A DNA stretch of 64,000 nucleotides from Pseudoips prasinana (GCA_951640165.1 OX621250.1:4960001-5024000); one strand, 5' to 3'. Shown: positions 18,592-29,052, numbered from the stretch's first letter. Translations and numbers: made by a program. The notes: generated by a model not told the origin, from the sequence alone.

Positions 18592-18710
18592 ACACGGCTA
18601 CATATCAAGCTATACATCTTCAGTATAAGCTGATCTCGCGTTGTATAGGAGTTCCATACAATGACAGGTTAGCTTATATTGGAAATGTATAGCTTGATAT
18701 GTAGCCGTGT
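18592..18710. mobile_element. MITE M3, copy 1
   Basis: It is 119 bp, running from ACACGGCTACATATCAAGCT to AGCTTGATATGTAGCCGTGT, flanked by GTAC at 18588-18591 and 18711-18714. The inner arms carry AGTATAAGCTGATCTC. It is the same length as the copy at 30351-30469. Confidence 0.88.
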
Positions 18711-18808
18711 GTACATGTTCATGACATCCGAATAACACAGCTGGAAAAAGGAAATGATGAACATAATGGAACTGTATCCATACCAATGCAACATGCATTG
18801 ATAACTTG

Positions 18809-18916
18809 ATGTCTGCCTCGTTGTTTTACCGGTAACGTGTTCAACCCCAGATTATGAGGTCCTGTGTTCAATTCCCGGGTCGGAGAAAAAAAGCGATTTC
18901 GCGATTTTGTTCCTTT
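18809..18916 (+). repeat. SINE-C head, split by repeat P2
   Basis: CGGTAACGTGTTCAACCCCA (A-box region), GAGGTCCTGTGTTCAATTCC (B-box region) and CGGGTCGGAGAAAAAAAGCG are present. The body resumes near 19099. Confidence 0.7.
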
Positions 18917-19098
18917 TAACCGACTTGAAAAGGAGGAGGTTCTCAAGTTCACCGATTTTTTTTATGTATGTACACCGATTACTCGGAGACTTATGATCCG
19001 ATTTACGTGATTCTTGGATAGTTTGATGCGAAATAGTTGCCATTTGGTCCCATAAAAATTTTATATAGTTTGGCCCAGTAGTTTTAATTTTATGGACC
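18917..19098 (+). repeat. Repeat P2, inserted in SINE-C
   Basis: AACCGACTTGAAAAGGAGGA, TGTACACCGATTACTCGGAG, ATTTACGTGATTCTTGGATA and TGGCCCAGTAGTTTTAATTT are present. The same sequence is found in reverse at 43955-44195. The class is unknown. Confidence 0.65.
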
Positions 19099-19385
19099 TT
19101 TTTTCTATTAAGAAAATTTCTCAGTAACAGCCCGAAGTCTGAGTGTTGGCGGTAATACAGTACTGTGCCTCGGAGAGTACGTAAAGCCGTCACGTCCCTA
19201 TACCTCACCCCTTTACGGTCGTATTACGTCGTAGTCGTCCCATCGGATCACGGGGGTGACGGGATAAAAAGTTCCCCTGTGTTCCACACTTATTGTGCAC
19301 TATAATATGTCCCGTGCAGATGGCTACTCTCTATCGAGACTGGCCGCCCTTCTCGAAATTTAGCCAGGAAGACGGAAATTACTTT
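19099..19385 (+). repeat. SINE-C body, continued
   Basis: TTTCTCAGTAACAGCCCGAA, GTGCCTCGGAGAGTACGTAA, GTCCCATCGGATCACGG, GCACTATAATATGTCCCGTG and GAGACTGGCCGCCCTT continue the SINE-C interrupted at 18916. Confidence 0.7.
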
Positions 19386-19887
19386 ATCTTTGATGTGTTA
19401 TGTTTAATTTTGTCCTACTTTTGACGTCTTTCAATGAATTACGAAAGTCATTGACACGTCTCAATTAAATATCAACAACAGCATTCGGCTGTCAACTCTT
19501 CATCAAGCAGTGATACCCTTAGGAGGAGGTTATCACATTTCTTATCTAGCAGCCAGCCGTTGGGGCACTGTGCCAAATTCGATTTTTATACCCACATGCG
19601 TGACGTCATTATCGAAGGAGGGTAGAACGAAGAGCCGGAGTGTAACAAAATATTATGTTAGGTGTAGCTTCGTTGTGCACGCTAGTATCTTCTATCTCTT
19701 TCCTTCTTCACATATTGTCAAGACCAAATAAAAAAATAAAAAACGAGTATGCTTTAGACGTCACGACTGAAGTAAAACTTCGAACGTAACTGGCTATGAG
19801 AGAAGAAGAGAAACAAAATGTATGCTCACACGTCTCTCTTGCCCCTTCAGTAATTTACGAAATGTAACTCTCTCCCTGTCTATCTTA

Positions 19888-20162
19888 ATAAGAATAATAT
19901 CCTGGGACATTATTCACACACGGCCATCAGATCCCTAACTAAGCAGAGCCTGTACTATGGAAACCAGACAACTGATATAATACATATACTACTTTTCTTT
20001 TGTAAACATATTCTTATATAGATAAATTAAAATTACCTGACTCTGGGTCAGGCCAAACAGACATTTTCATGCACACCAATATCTGTCCTGGGTGGGAATC
20101 TAACCCACAACCTCCGGCGTGAAAAGGAAGCATTTGCCGACCACGCCAAAAGGCCCGTCAAC
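19888..20162 (-). repeat. SINE-A, full length
   Basis: Reverse order from AATATCCTGGGACATTATTC through CTAAGCAGAGCCTGTACTAT, TACTTTTCTTTTGTAAAC and CCTGGGTGGGAATCTAACCC to ACCACGCCAAAAGGCCCGTC. Confidence 0.88.
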
Positions 20163-20261
20163 TTTGTACTATTGTCAAGAGCAATAAAAAGAAATCTCAT
20201 GGATTTAAAAGGCGCTGCGCTCTAGATCTGTGGTTTGTATAGAAACACATTTGGAACTGCA

Positions 20262-20400
20262 CTAGCGGCGCACCGGTTAAGTCACCTCGCCACTTCGTGA
20301 CCCGTGTTTGATTCCAGCACAGAATAACTGTTTGTAGTTTGTGTCACCCATAAGTACTTGTTGTAGTTGTTTTGAGTCTGGGTAATTGAATAAGCTAAGT
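20262..20400 (+). repeat. SINE-D, head
   Basis: GGCGCACCGGTTAAGTCACC, CGCCACTTCGTGACCCGTGT, GTGTCACCCATAAGTACTTG and TTTTGAGTCTGGGTAATTG are present. A reversed SINE-D fragment follows at 20440-20515. Confidence 0.65.
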
Positions 20401-20439
20401 AAATTTAATGTAAATTTTTTTATTATTTGAAGCCTTACC

Positions 20440-20515
20440 CGCACTAGGGAAATGAATTACCCAGACTCAAAACAACTATTTATGGGTGACACAAATACTT
20501 AGTTGTTCTGTTTAC
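20440..20515 (-). repeat. SINE-D fragment, reversed
   Basis: TTACCCAGACTCAAAACAAC and TATTTATGGGTGACACAAAT are the reverse of the neighbouring SINE-D, forming an inverted pair. Confidence 0.6.
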
Positions 20516-20759
20516 TGTATATAGTTTTCCAACGAAAGGGAATACGATAATTGCAAATTGAATTAGTGTTATTTTTATTTCTTGTTTGTTTTTTATTATT
20601 TTACTTATTATTTTATTGACATTTTACTTATTAATATATGTTGTTAACTTTAAAAAATTTTTACTTCATAATTTATTAATATTTTATTGTTATTGACATA
20701 TTACTTTGTTTGTTAAATAATGTGTTAATAACTTAATTAATTGTATTAATATATTTCCT

Positions 20760-20890
20760 ATTGTAGCTGTATAACTTGATACTTAAATGTTATATTTACA
20801 CGCCGAGAACTCGGCAGAATGTGAATGAACCATATTCCTGTAACACCTTTTATGTATACTCATTTTCAGTAAATAAATAAATTGAAATTG
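20760..20890 (+). repeat. LINE 3' end
   Basis: CACGCCGAGAACTCGGCAGA, ATGTGAATGAACCATATTCC and TGTAACACCTTTTATG precede an A-rich AATAAATAAATTG end. This is the look of a non-LTR 3' untranslated region. Confidence 0.45.
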
Positions 20891-21329
20891 AACGCCTAAT
20901 GGTTCTGTATACAATTAATTTGCCTTTATATCCGATTATAATCAGTCGGTGCTACCAGTCTGCAAGAATGCGGTCGCCATTAGGGTGGGCCATTATTCTA
21001 TCATTACTAAGACCACACGCATATAAAGTTAATTTAATATAGAAACATCTTGAGCCACTATCTAGTAAAATGAATAGCTTAGACAAGTTTAACATTTAGA
21101 TTTAAAAATTTTAAATATACTCCCAGATATTTGTAATAGTGTAGAACTCTACTAGTCAAGAGTTTTTATTTGTTATCCATATTGAGGTTATGGAAAAAAT
21201 ATGTAATTCGCCATTTTGTGATGGCGGCCATCTTGTACCGATATTCATCAAATGTTGCTACGAACTATCCCAATTTTATACACACGATAGTACGCTTACT
21301 ACGATCGCCTTTTCCATCCCACTTTTCGC

Positions 21330-21460
21330 CATCCACCCAACAGTTGTCTGGAAGAGATCGCTACAAAGTGATAAGACCGCCGCTGTACCCGTATTTGCTT
21401 ATATTAAGATAATGTATTGTGTTGTCTGGTGCAATAAAGTGTACTCTATCTATCTTTCAA
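21330..21460 (+). repeat. LINE 3' end (CR1/L2-like)
   Basis: GTTGTCTGGAAGAGATCGCT, GTGATAAGACCGCCGCTGTA and TCTGGTGCAATAAAGTGTAC are present. Matching pieces are at 37858-38095 (reverse) and 39045-39110. The upstream 21170-21330 stretch may belong to the same element. Confidence 0.6.
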
Positions 21461-21522
21461 ACACAATAAACAAAATCAAAATCGGTTCATCCGTTTGAGA
21501 GCTACGATGCCACGTATAGACA

Positions 21523-21524
<2 letters not shown>

Positions 21525-21567
<43 letters not shown>

Positions 21568-21570
21568 ACA

Positions 21571-21626
<56 letters not shown>
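21525..21626. repeat. (CA)n microsatellite
   Basis: About 100 bp of CA repeats with two CATA interruptions. The surrounding text (CGGTTCATCCGTTTGAGAGC, GCGTCGGGGAGTTA) is also repeat-like. Open frames here are artefacts of the dinucleotide. Confidence 0.98.
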
Positions 21627-21627
<1 letters not shown>

Positions 21628-21729
21628 GCCCGCACACAGACAGATAGACATACATCGACGTCATACTTAAAAAGCCCCTTTTTTGCGTCGGGGAGTTACT
21701 TTGTTTTTTCTCGAATAAGCTAAACATTC

Positions 21730-22255
21730 TGTTGACCGACACTATAAGTAAGATAGCACTCCAAATCGTCTTAAAGCCTGATATTCACAATAGAATCCCT
21801 TTAGTTCCCAATTTTCTCACAGGCCAGTGTGTCCCGGAAGTGACCCGGATTTGCCGTCAGGTGGTCAATAAACCTCCATGGATCGTAAACTTCCTTATAA
21901 AAAGGGTATACTCAAGTTACAGGGACTTGGGAACTTATTACTCCAAATTAAGAGGTTAAAAGTTTTATGACTCTTAGGTATTGTGTTGTTGTTTATGAGT
22001 GTGTTTACCTGTGCGGAATGTGAATAAAGTGAGCAAACATGGCCATGTATAAGTCTTAAATCATAATTTGATATATTTACATGTATGGTTTGGTAGCCTT
22101 GTACAGAAGGTTACCATTTAAAAAATTATTACAAATAATCCTGCTCACGCTGGCATAGTGTGGGTTGCTAGATTTCACACGCCCTTATTGCCGTACAGAG
22201 AGAGGTCAGAATTAGGTGTTTTTTTGTTTTTTTTTTTTTTTGAATATTGTGTCTT
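21730..22255. other. No feature recognised
   Basis: Contains an oligo-T run near 22221-22241 but no coding or terminal-repeat signal. Confidence 0.3.
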
Positions 22256-22261
22256 CACTAT

Positions 22262-22678
22262 AATAATAATAATAAAAATCATTTATTTTTCTCATCACAA
22301 AGTTAACACATACTACTACATACTAAACATTTAGGTACGAATACATAAGGTATTTATTAGGCTAACTTTGTGAGAGACTGGTGCCTGATTTAGGTTTAGA
22401 AAAAAAACCTGTATTACCGGTCACCAGGACCCTCCCGCCATTATACTAATTAAGAAACAAACCTTTCTATTCAACATATATACTTAAATTATATGAGACC
22501 AAAGCTAAATTTATAATAAGGATATGACAATATAGGCTACGCCAAAACCAAAACAATACAAGCGAGAGTTGTATAAGCGCATATGAAGATGGGTGAGTGA
22601 TGGTCAGTGTCAATGAATGTGTGTATGTAAATGTAAATGTAAAGCGAGTTTGTTGATGACGGAAAGAGAATCACCGGA
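22262..22678 (-). repeat. LINE 3' untranslated region with AAT tail
   Basis: An AATAATAATAATAAAAAT tail at 22262-22278 is followed, reading away from it, by the stop of the LINE C-terminal frame at 22679. It lacks any coding pattern. Confidence 0.6.
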
Positions 22679-22996
22679 TTATATTAATGAGATCAATAAG
22701 TTTTCAATTTCTTGATAATTGAGAGTCTTTAGATATGCTGTGATAGCGTTTTTACAGCGACTCTTGGGGAGCGAATATATATTAATTTTGTTATTTATTT
22801 TATTGTATAAATAGCTACCGAGGAAGCAGTAGAATTTCTGTGCGAGGGCAGTTTTCAATAATTTAGGCGTGCAAACATTTCCCTTACGTCGTTTATCAAG
22901 CTGAAGCTTAGGGTCATATTTAAGCTGGGAATGCTTTTTAGGTACGGTTTGCAGTATAAAAAATTGCCGCACGCTTAGAACATCCTGTGTCTTCAC
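22679..22996 (-). pseudogene. Non-LTR retrotransposon protein, C-terminal domain
   Basis: A minus-strand frame of up to 105 codons contains QLDKRRKGNVCTPKLLKTAL, AQKFYCFLGSYLYNKINNKI, NIYSLPKSRCKNAITAYLK and ends NLLISLI. The pattern (KGNV-x-x-P, FFG-xxLYNKLN, LP-x-x-xCK, L-x-L) is the C-terminal tail downstream of reverse transcriptase in a common insect LINE group. There are no stops, but everything upstream is truncated. The annotated start is only the first methionine and may lie in the flank. Confidence 0.65.
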
Positions 22997-23084
22997 TTAT
23001 TATGTATAGTAATTCATTCTACAGGAAAAAATGGCAATGTGACAGAAAAGTTTGACCTTATTGGTATAGATTAGTCAACTTCCC

Positions 23085-23245
23085 ACCGGAGCAGCCCACC
23101 CGCGTTCCCGGGGCTCCCCCGCCAGAAACCAAGAGAATCCCATGACAGGTTGGGTTTAGTCGGTGCAAGTTCGACACACCCACCCGGGAATGGGGATCCT
23201 CTTTGCGGTTGATAAACGTAGGCATTATCCCTGCAATAACAAAAA
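23085..23245 (-). repeat. GC-rich repeat S, copy 2
   Basis: Reverse of 2945-3245: GGAGCAGCCCACCCGCGTTC, CCCGGGGCTCCCCCGCCAG, GTTGGGTTTAGTCGGTGCAA and GATAAACGTAGGCATTATCC, ending in an A-rich run. Confidence 0.5.
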
Positions 23246-23249
23246 AGGG

Positions 23250-24400
23250 TTAGGTAACATCAAATGAAGACACTTTGTACTAAGAAGAAAAAGTTTATTT
23301 ATTGTTTAAAACGTACTTCGTAAGTTGGCAACGATTTAACTTTTACCACGACTTCAAAAATGTTTTTTTTATAACCACAAATTGACACAGTTATAATAAT
23401 AACAATCTTGTTTACAGTCAGTTATTTCGTTCTTATTTCCTTACTTAAAAACCGTAACAGAAAGAGACAGAAATAATAATAAAAAAAATCCTTTTACCCA
23501 ACATCTGTAACTGGCACGGAAAATAATCGTTTCGTAACACAACACCACTCTGATAATCATTTTATTTTTATTATTGATAAACGCACCACCCTATTATTCC
23601 CAGAGCACGCAGAATTGATCTTTACCCCATTGTAATAAAGATTAGTTCACTTGATTTATGGAATTTGTTTTTAAATGTCACTAGTACAAGCTATAATTCA
23701 TCTTATACCTCTAATAATAAGGTTTATTTGAACTGATTTTTAGGTTTGTTTTCAACGTTGTTATTGTCACGCCTTGAATCGCCGGAAAGTAGTTTTTTAA
23801 TCTTCTTTTAATCGTTCGGCACTCACGCGCCGATTGAAACAGATAATGTTTCAACTTACAACAATTTTATCGGATATCTTGTTAGGAATAGGTCGTTATT
23901 ATAAGTAGAGAAGTAATTTGTGGGAGGCGTCAGATCTGTCGAGTGAGGTGTACTCATTATTTTAAGTAGGTATTGTTGGAAATAATCTTACAATATCACA
24001 CGGTTAGGGTTACCATATGACAGGCTTTAGCCGCATTTGACAGGCATTTTAAGGTTTAGACAGCCGTGCGGCCGACATTGGTCTGAGACAGGCATTTTCG
24101 CAGGCTCTCGTCAACGCCCAGTGGAGTAAAGAAAGAAATCGGCTGAAAATTTAATCAGTAAAAGCAATATTGATTACACGGGAAAATTACAAAACTGTAT
24201 TTGTGAAGATTTTTACGTTTATTTATTAGATAAGAAAGAACTATTAAAAAAATAATGTCCTTGACAAATATCAATAACCTATTACCTACAGCGTTTTGCT
24301 TCAGACAGGCATTTTTCTGAAAATTCTGGCATATTAGGTACCATAGACCGGCATCCCTCTTTTTACCCTACACACGGTACAATATGGCATTTAGTTTCAC
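23250..24400. other. Mostly unassigned
   Basis: AT-rich with no coding signal. Around 24001-24380 the words GACAGGC and ACAGGCATTTT recur several times between GGTTAGGGTTACCATATGAC and GGTACCATAGACC, suggesting an old repeat I cannot class. Confidence 0.35.
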
Positions 24401-24407
24401 TCTTTTT

Positions 24408-24495
24408 TATCGTATGGGCAGTGGACTCTGACACTAGAGTACTGGTGTCAGAGTTGTAGAAGTCGCCCAGTAGACTTTGATATGGCTTAACCATG
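24408..24495 (+). repeat. Rep-E, 5' part
   Basis: CGTATGGGCAGTGGACTCTG, GTGTCAGAGTTGTAGAAGTC and TTTGATATGGCTTAACC are present, with a short internal repeat of the GTCAGAGT portion. Confidence 0.6.
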
Positions 24496-24496
24496 A

Positions 24497-24690
24497 TATC
24501 TGTGTAGTTGGTAATTGCTTGCCTTCACGCCGCTGGTCGTGGGTTCGATTCATATCCAGGACATATATATGTGTGCATGAATATGTTTGTTTTACCTGAA
24601 TGTGGGTGTAATTATCTATATAACTATGTATTTACAAAAGAAAAATAGTATAAGTATGTAATATTTCAGTTGTCTGGTTTCCATATTTCC
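24497..24690 (+). repeat. SINE-A, truncated before the GTAC
   Basis: TGTAGTTGGTAATTGCTTGC, GGTCGTGGGTTCGATTCATA, ATGTGTGCATGAATATG and TTGTCTGGTTTCCATATTTC are present. The copy breaks off into an RTE fragment. Confidence 0.75.
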
Positions 24691-24960
24691 TAGCTCCTTG
24701 TGGATCACTTGCGCACGATGCGTCTTCCATTGACTGCCCCAGTGGCTGCCGGATCTACGAGCTAAGTTCCCCACCCACTGCCACTGCAGTTTGGCTAGTC
24801 CTAGGGCCGGTCGGTTACTTTCGTTGGCCAGCAGATTTAGACATTTGTGATTCGATCGCGCACGTATACCAGCACATCCCTCTCGATTACTCTTTGGGTG
24901 TCTTTGAGCTTTCTTATGAGTTCCAGAGTAGGTTGCGACTATTATCAGGTGAGCTTAGAT
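24691..24960 (-). pseudogene. RTE coding fragment
   Basis: Matches the 400-640 segment of the RTE copy at the left edge of the window: GCCGGATCTACGAGCTAAGT, CCCACCCACTGCCACTGCAG, TTCGTTGGCCAGCAGATTTA, CATCCCTCTCGATTACTCTT. It corresponds to the C-terminal MERAMLG/LRDRIRN region and is degraded by stops and indels. Confidence 0.7.
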
Positions 24961-25039
24961 TCTTTGATTTACATTGATACTTGTCAAGCAGTTGTTTGTC
25001 ATGTGAGAATATTATCTAATGTCATGTAAAAGTCGTAGA

Positions 25040-25135
25040 TATCATCGGCATGCAATTCCGTGAGCAACTTATCGCGATAATTCAAATAACATTATTATCT
25101 CCTATTGACAACCTGTTGGAAAATTTTACACCGCA
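25040..25135 (-). repeat. LINE coding fragment
   Basis: GCGATAATTCAAATAACATT and TTGACAACCTGTTGGAAAAT match 28728-28790 within the minus-strand LINE. Confidence 0.5.
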
Positions 25136-25243
25136 AGCCGAGTAAACGCTGTACTTTCTAGAATTGATGTCAGTACCAGCCTTTTAATAAAATAAATATC
25201 TTAGGATAAACAACAGTCTGTTTCATGCAACAAATAAATGTAC

Positions 25244-25375
25244 AGACGCCAGCATATCTAGCTACCACAAACTGTCAAATTTCTTTTATAGATTTTCAAC
25301 TTTATCATAAAAGTATAAGGTTCATTTCAATTGGGGAAATTTGACAGATTGGGATAGCTTGATGTGCTGGCGTCT
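25244..25375. mobile_element. MITE M2, full copy
   Basis: 132 bp from AGACGCCAGCATATCTAGC to GCTTGATGTGCTGGCGTCT, flanked by GTAC at 25240-25243 and 25376-25379. Arms carry CTGTCAAATTTC and AAATTTGACAG. Confidence 0.88.
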
Positions 25376-25434
25376 GTACTAGGATTTAAATAAAAGTGTC
25401 GGAGTATTTTTTGGTATAATAGTAAATAAATAAA

Positions 25435-25520
25435 ATCTTGGGACAACTAATACACTCCCATCAGCTCCCAAATTAGCCAGCGCCTACTATGGGAACCAGA
25501 AAACTAAAAAAAATACTTAT
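25435..25520 (-). repeat. SINE-A, 3' part
   Basis: CTTGGGACAACTAATACACT, CCATCAGCTCCCAAATTAGC and CTACTATGGGAACCAGAAAA are the reversed SINE-A tail. The head reappears at 25593 after an M1 fragment. Confidence 0.6.
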
Positions 25521-25544
25521 ATATTTCTAAACTTGATTTATTTG

Positions 25545-25592
25545 AACGCCATTCACGAAAATGATGTTCGGCGACTTAGCCGGTAGAGCCCC
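25545..25592. mobile_element. MITE M1, one arm
   Basis: TTATTTGAACGCCATTCACG, TGTTCGGCGACTTAGCCGGT and AGAGCCCC, joined at CTG to a reversed SINE-A head (CTGGGTGGTGATCGAACCCA). Confidence 0.75.
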
Positions 25593-25639
25593 TGGGTGGT
25601 GATCGAACCCATGACCTCTGGCTACAACAATTTCTAGTC

Positions 25640-26320
25640 TAATTTCTTTGATGTCTTAAGCCCCCGCTAGTCAGTACTGTCCGGTGAAGCAGTGATCGCT
25701 TGGCCTAAACAATTAGTAATCATCAAGTAAAAAATGACAAAAATCTGTCACATTAATTTACGAGTCCACACGTGTTTTGGTCTTTGCTTTTTCTTGGCTT
25801 AGCTTTACCCTTAAATTTTGATAAATATGCTTAATAAATTCTTCCGAAGAACATTCTGTTCTCATGTTGTGTACCACCCGGCGGCCGGCTATTAATATGT
25901 GGCCGCCTGGTGTAAGAAAATCGACTCATCGCCACCCCAGACAGAAGGAAGAAACCTCCATTGATATCCTTCCACGAGAGTGAGTGCGCACGCGTCTACA
26001 AATAAAGAAAATTATATTACACATTACGCGGAAATGTAACTAACAGGCGTAGAAATCAATAGGATATATTAAAACCGCTTCACCAAGTTTTCCTTCACGT
26101 AATAATTATGCATCCGTCATAATCTCGTCGTAAAGTAGGGAAATGTGAAAGCGTTCGCTTTCACTACCCCGAGCGGTCATTATGTTGCCGAGAATTAATA
26201 TAAAGGTCGAAGTGAGTTAATGTTTACTTCATTGCGACGAATAATGATACAAGTAGATAGACCGAAAATACTGTATTAATATGGCGACTAGGCATTTATG
26301 CGGGACACATTAAAGTTCAC
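25640..26320. other. No feature recognised
   Basis: No coding, tRNA-like or terminal-repeat signal. CCACCCGGCGGCCGGC at 25875-25890 is locally GC-rich. Confidence 0.3.
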
Positions 26321-26470
26321 AAGTGTATGAGCAAGAGTAAAGCCCTTTCTATTTCGTCACTTTAGGATCCAATGGGACAGCTAGCTGATAGTCAAAAAGA
26401 GGTGAGGTTCCCAACTCTAGGCTGATACTGGGATTATTTTCGTATTAGAAAAATCTCAACATCACTTATT
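26320..26470 (-). repeat. SINE-C, degenerate
   Basis: GCCCTTTCTATTTCGTCACT, GATCCAATGGGACAGCTAGC and GGCTGATACTGGGATTATTT follow the SINE-C order in reverse. Confidence 0.5.
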
Positions 26471-26502
26471 TTTTTCGATCTGTGTTTAGGACCTGGTTCT
26501 TG

Positions 26503-26752
26503 TTATAAATATCTGGGGACAATGTCACACAGATCATCCTAGCCCCAAACTAAGCAAAGTTTGTACTATGGGTACCAGGCGACGATATACATACTTATAT
26601 AGATAGATAAATAATTATATACATAGAAAACATCCATGACTCAGAAACAAATATTCGTGCTCATCACACAAATATTTGCACTTACCGGGATTCGAACCCA
26701 GGACCACCAGCTTCGTAGGCAGGAGCACTACCAACTAGGCTACGGTGACCGT
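26503..26752 (-). repeat. SINE-B, full length
   Basis: Reverse copy from TATCTGGGGACAATGTCACA through ACTATGGGTACCAGGCGACG and GGGATTCGAACCCAGGACCA to AACTAGGCTACGGTGACC. Confidence 0.88.
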
Positions 26753-26798
26753 CAATCGTCGTCTTGTTATAAATGTTCTTGAACATGCTGTTGTAGTA

Positions 26799-26911
26799 CC
26801 TAATAAGAGCGCACACCTAAAATTTTGTCCTCCACTGTCCCTCCTTTGCACAAGTCTTCAAAAATGTGTCCCCCTAAGGGCCTGTGTAGAAGGGGGACGC
26901 TCTTATTATTA
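26799..26911. repeat. Possible small terminal-inverted-repeat element
   Basis: TAATAAGAGCG at 26799 faces CGCTCTTATTA at 26901-26911. The middle holds CTGTCCCTCCTTTGCACAAG. No second copy was seen, so this may be chance. Confidence 0.35.
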
Positions 26912-26929
26912 CTATCATTAGTTTGCAGA

Positions 26930-27530
26930 TTGCCCGCGTATACCGCTAGGGTATATGATGGTATTGCGCTTACGAAGTGCAACCTTATTATAGTACAGAG
27001 AGAGCCGTGGACATACTGTCCAAGACTGTCCCTCGTTTCCGCAGGTCTTAGTAGAACAATTGTATACAGAAGAAATACACAGTATTTGGGTCCTTTGGTT
27101 ATATAAAAAAAAACAAACATTTATACAACCGTTATACGACATAATGTTTACGAAGTGATCCATTATTTATCACTCGTTAACATAAGTAGGTTTTTGCAGT
27201 TACAAGGAACATTGTTTTTGCGAAAAACGCATGTTATTACTCCAAATACGAAAGTAGAAACGGTATCCACAAACATGTTATTTCTATCGAGGTCACCCGA
27301 CACAAAATGGATACTTAAAAAAAATGCCATTGGCTATTATTTTTTTTTGTAACGTAGCGATAAATATTTATGCAGCTGGTATTTTAGGAAAATGAATTTA
27401 CCAAAACGTGACAATATTATGTCACAGTGTAAATATGGACAGTACGAAACTAAGCCTATTTCATAAAATAATTACCAATGCTCTTTTGAAGCTATAGGGT
27501 TGTAACTTTTACACAAACATAGACTTAAGC
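26930..27530. other. No feature recognised
   Basis: Frames on both strands between 26800 and 27350 have no recognisable motif. Confidence 0.3.
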
Positions 27531-27658
27531 CTGTTTCCCAGAGGGGAAGGCAGATACATCGGATTTCCATTTGTCACAATTTTTGCACACCTCTTTTGCC
27601 TCGTTTACTGTCATTATATATTTCATACATGCTCGCTGGTTTAGGGTACTTCTGACCT

Positions 27659-28048
27659 CCGGCGCTGGGAGCTAATCTCAGCGCGAGAGAGTATGCGGCG
27701 TCCGGCCGGCTTCTCCCCGGCTAGGCGCCGCCCCTGGGATCGCTGGCGTTTGGAGGAAGGGCACTCCACTCGTCTTGTATAAGCGGTCCCGGGAAGAGGT
27801 AACCTGCTGTAGCTCAGGTTGCCTAAACGCGCTCGTGCGTGATGGGGAGGGGGAGGCATTCGGGCCCCTCCCGTCCCCGGGTGAGAGTCTCAGACACTCA
27901 GTGTACGGCGGGGGCACTGGTGAGATCGTTCACGAGTACCCAGAGCCCCCGCTACAGGCACTGTGAGGCTGGCTACCGTGGTGGTTTTAGTGGGTCGGCC
28001 CTACACATCGTGCGAATGGCATTTCCACCACGTAAAACAAAAAAAAAA
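27659..28048 (+). mobile_element. GC-rich poly(A) retroelement with 15-bp target duplication
   Basis: It is flanked by perfect GGGTACTTCTGACCT repeats (27644-27658 and 28049-28063) and ends in an A run (28039-28048), so it moved by target-primed reverse transcription. It is GC-rich (CCGGCGCTGGGAGCTAATCT, CTTCTCCCCGGCTAGGCGCC) and has GGTGGTTTTAGTGGGTCGGC near its 3' end, reminiscent of 3' regions of R1-type LINEs. No coding motif was recognised. It could be a 3'-end LINE fragment or a SINE with a borrowed tail. Confidence 0.8.
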
Positions 28049-28088
28049 GGGTACTTCTGACCTGACCTTTCTTGAGAACGTCTTCGAT

Positions 28089-28301
28089 TTAGTCAGAGAT
28101 TATTCTACGAGGTCTTCCCCTTCTGGTTGTCCCATTCACACAGACCAAGAATACTTCTAAATGCCCAAACCAACTCCACATACCGTTTTCTATCTTTGTG
28201 ACCACGTCCTCTTTCACACCACAACGCTCTCTTACATCAATATTTCGTATTCTGTCTCTCAAAGTCACACCACACATACTTCTTAGAGCTCTCATTTCCA
28301 T
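28089..28301 (-). pseudogene. LINE protein fragment, C-terminal region
   Basis: The frame reads MEMRALRSMCGVTLRDRIRN, IDVRERCGVKEDVVTKIENG, MWSWFGHLE and TTRRGRPRRIISD. The order MRALR-MCGV-LRDRIRN, CGVKEDVV, FGH-E and GRPRR is that of the region after the reverse transcriptase in a widespread insect LINE related to RTE-type elements. Compare MERAMLGVSLRDRIRN in the RTE copy at 259-1425. It lacks catalytic motifs and the start is within the domain. Confidence 0.7.
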
Positions 28302-28449
28302 TGCGTTCGTTCAACTCTCATTCTTTTTCTGCCATACCCAACTTCCACTTCCATAAATAAAAGTTGGCGCTAACACTCCATCGTGCACGGCCAATCGAGC
28401 CTTTTTTGGGACTTGCCGACTACTCATAAAGGTGTTTAGTGCTGTTCCC

Positions 28450-29052
28450 CGCATTTACTCTTCTACCAATAACTTTATCATATTTCCTATGTCTCGTAAA
28501 TAAAGTTCCCAAATATACAAACTCTTTTACCTGTTCGACTTTCTCTCCTCCAATCACAATATCACATGCTGTCATGTATTTCTCCCCCTAAAATATCATT
28601 ACTTTACATCATTTTCATTCGTTTCCTTTCAAAAGCTTCTTGCATATTTGTTACCATCTCCTCCAACTCGTCCGACGACGACGGAAATCAAACAGCTGCA
28701 TACTACGCAAGACGCTCGTGGCATCTTATCACGATAATTCAAATAATGTTATTATCTTCTATTGACAAGCTGTTGGAAAATTTTACTCCCGCATTTACTC
28801 TTCTACCAATAACTTTATCATATTTCGTATGTCTCGTAAATAAAGTTCCCAAATACACAAACTCTTTTACCTGTTCGACTTTCTCTCCTCCAATCACAAT
28901 ATCCATGTGATATCGTGATTGGAGGACAACACAATGTCATTTCATTCCTTTCCTTTCAAAAGCTTCTTGCATATTTGTTACCATCTCCTGCAACTCGTCC
29001 GACGACGACGGAGAACAAACAGCTGCATACTACGCAAGACGCTCGTGGCATT
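28450..29052 (-). repeat. Tandem duplication inside the LINE, period about 340 bp
   Basis: CCAATAACTTTATCATATTT with TGTCTCGTAAATAAAGTTCC occurs near 28470 and 28810. CTTTCAAAAGCTTCTTGCAT with CTCGTCCGACGACGACGG occurs near 28626 and 28965. At the junction, 28885-28926 forms a hairpin (TCCTCCAATCACAATATC facing its near-complement). Confidence 0.8.

Noticed and set aside
21450..21742. Long open frames through 21450-21742
   Set aside because: They translate the (CA)n tract into VC/CV runs; a dinucleotide repeat has no stops in these frames.
26825..27163. Overlapping frames of about 80-106 codons on both strands
   Set aside because: No motif, and overlapping frames on opposite strands suggest chance; part lies in a possible small inverted-repeat element.
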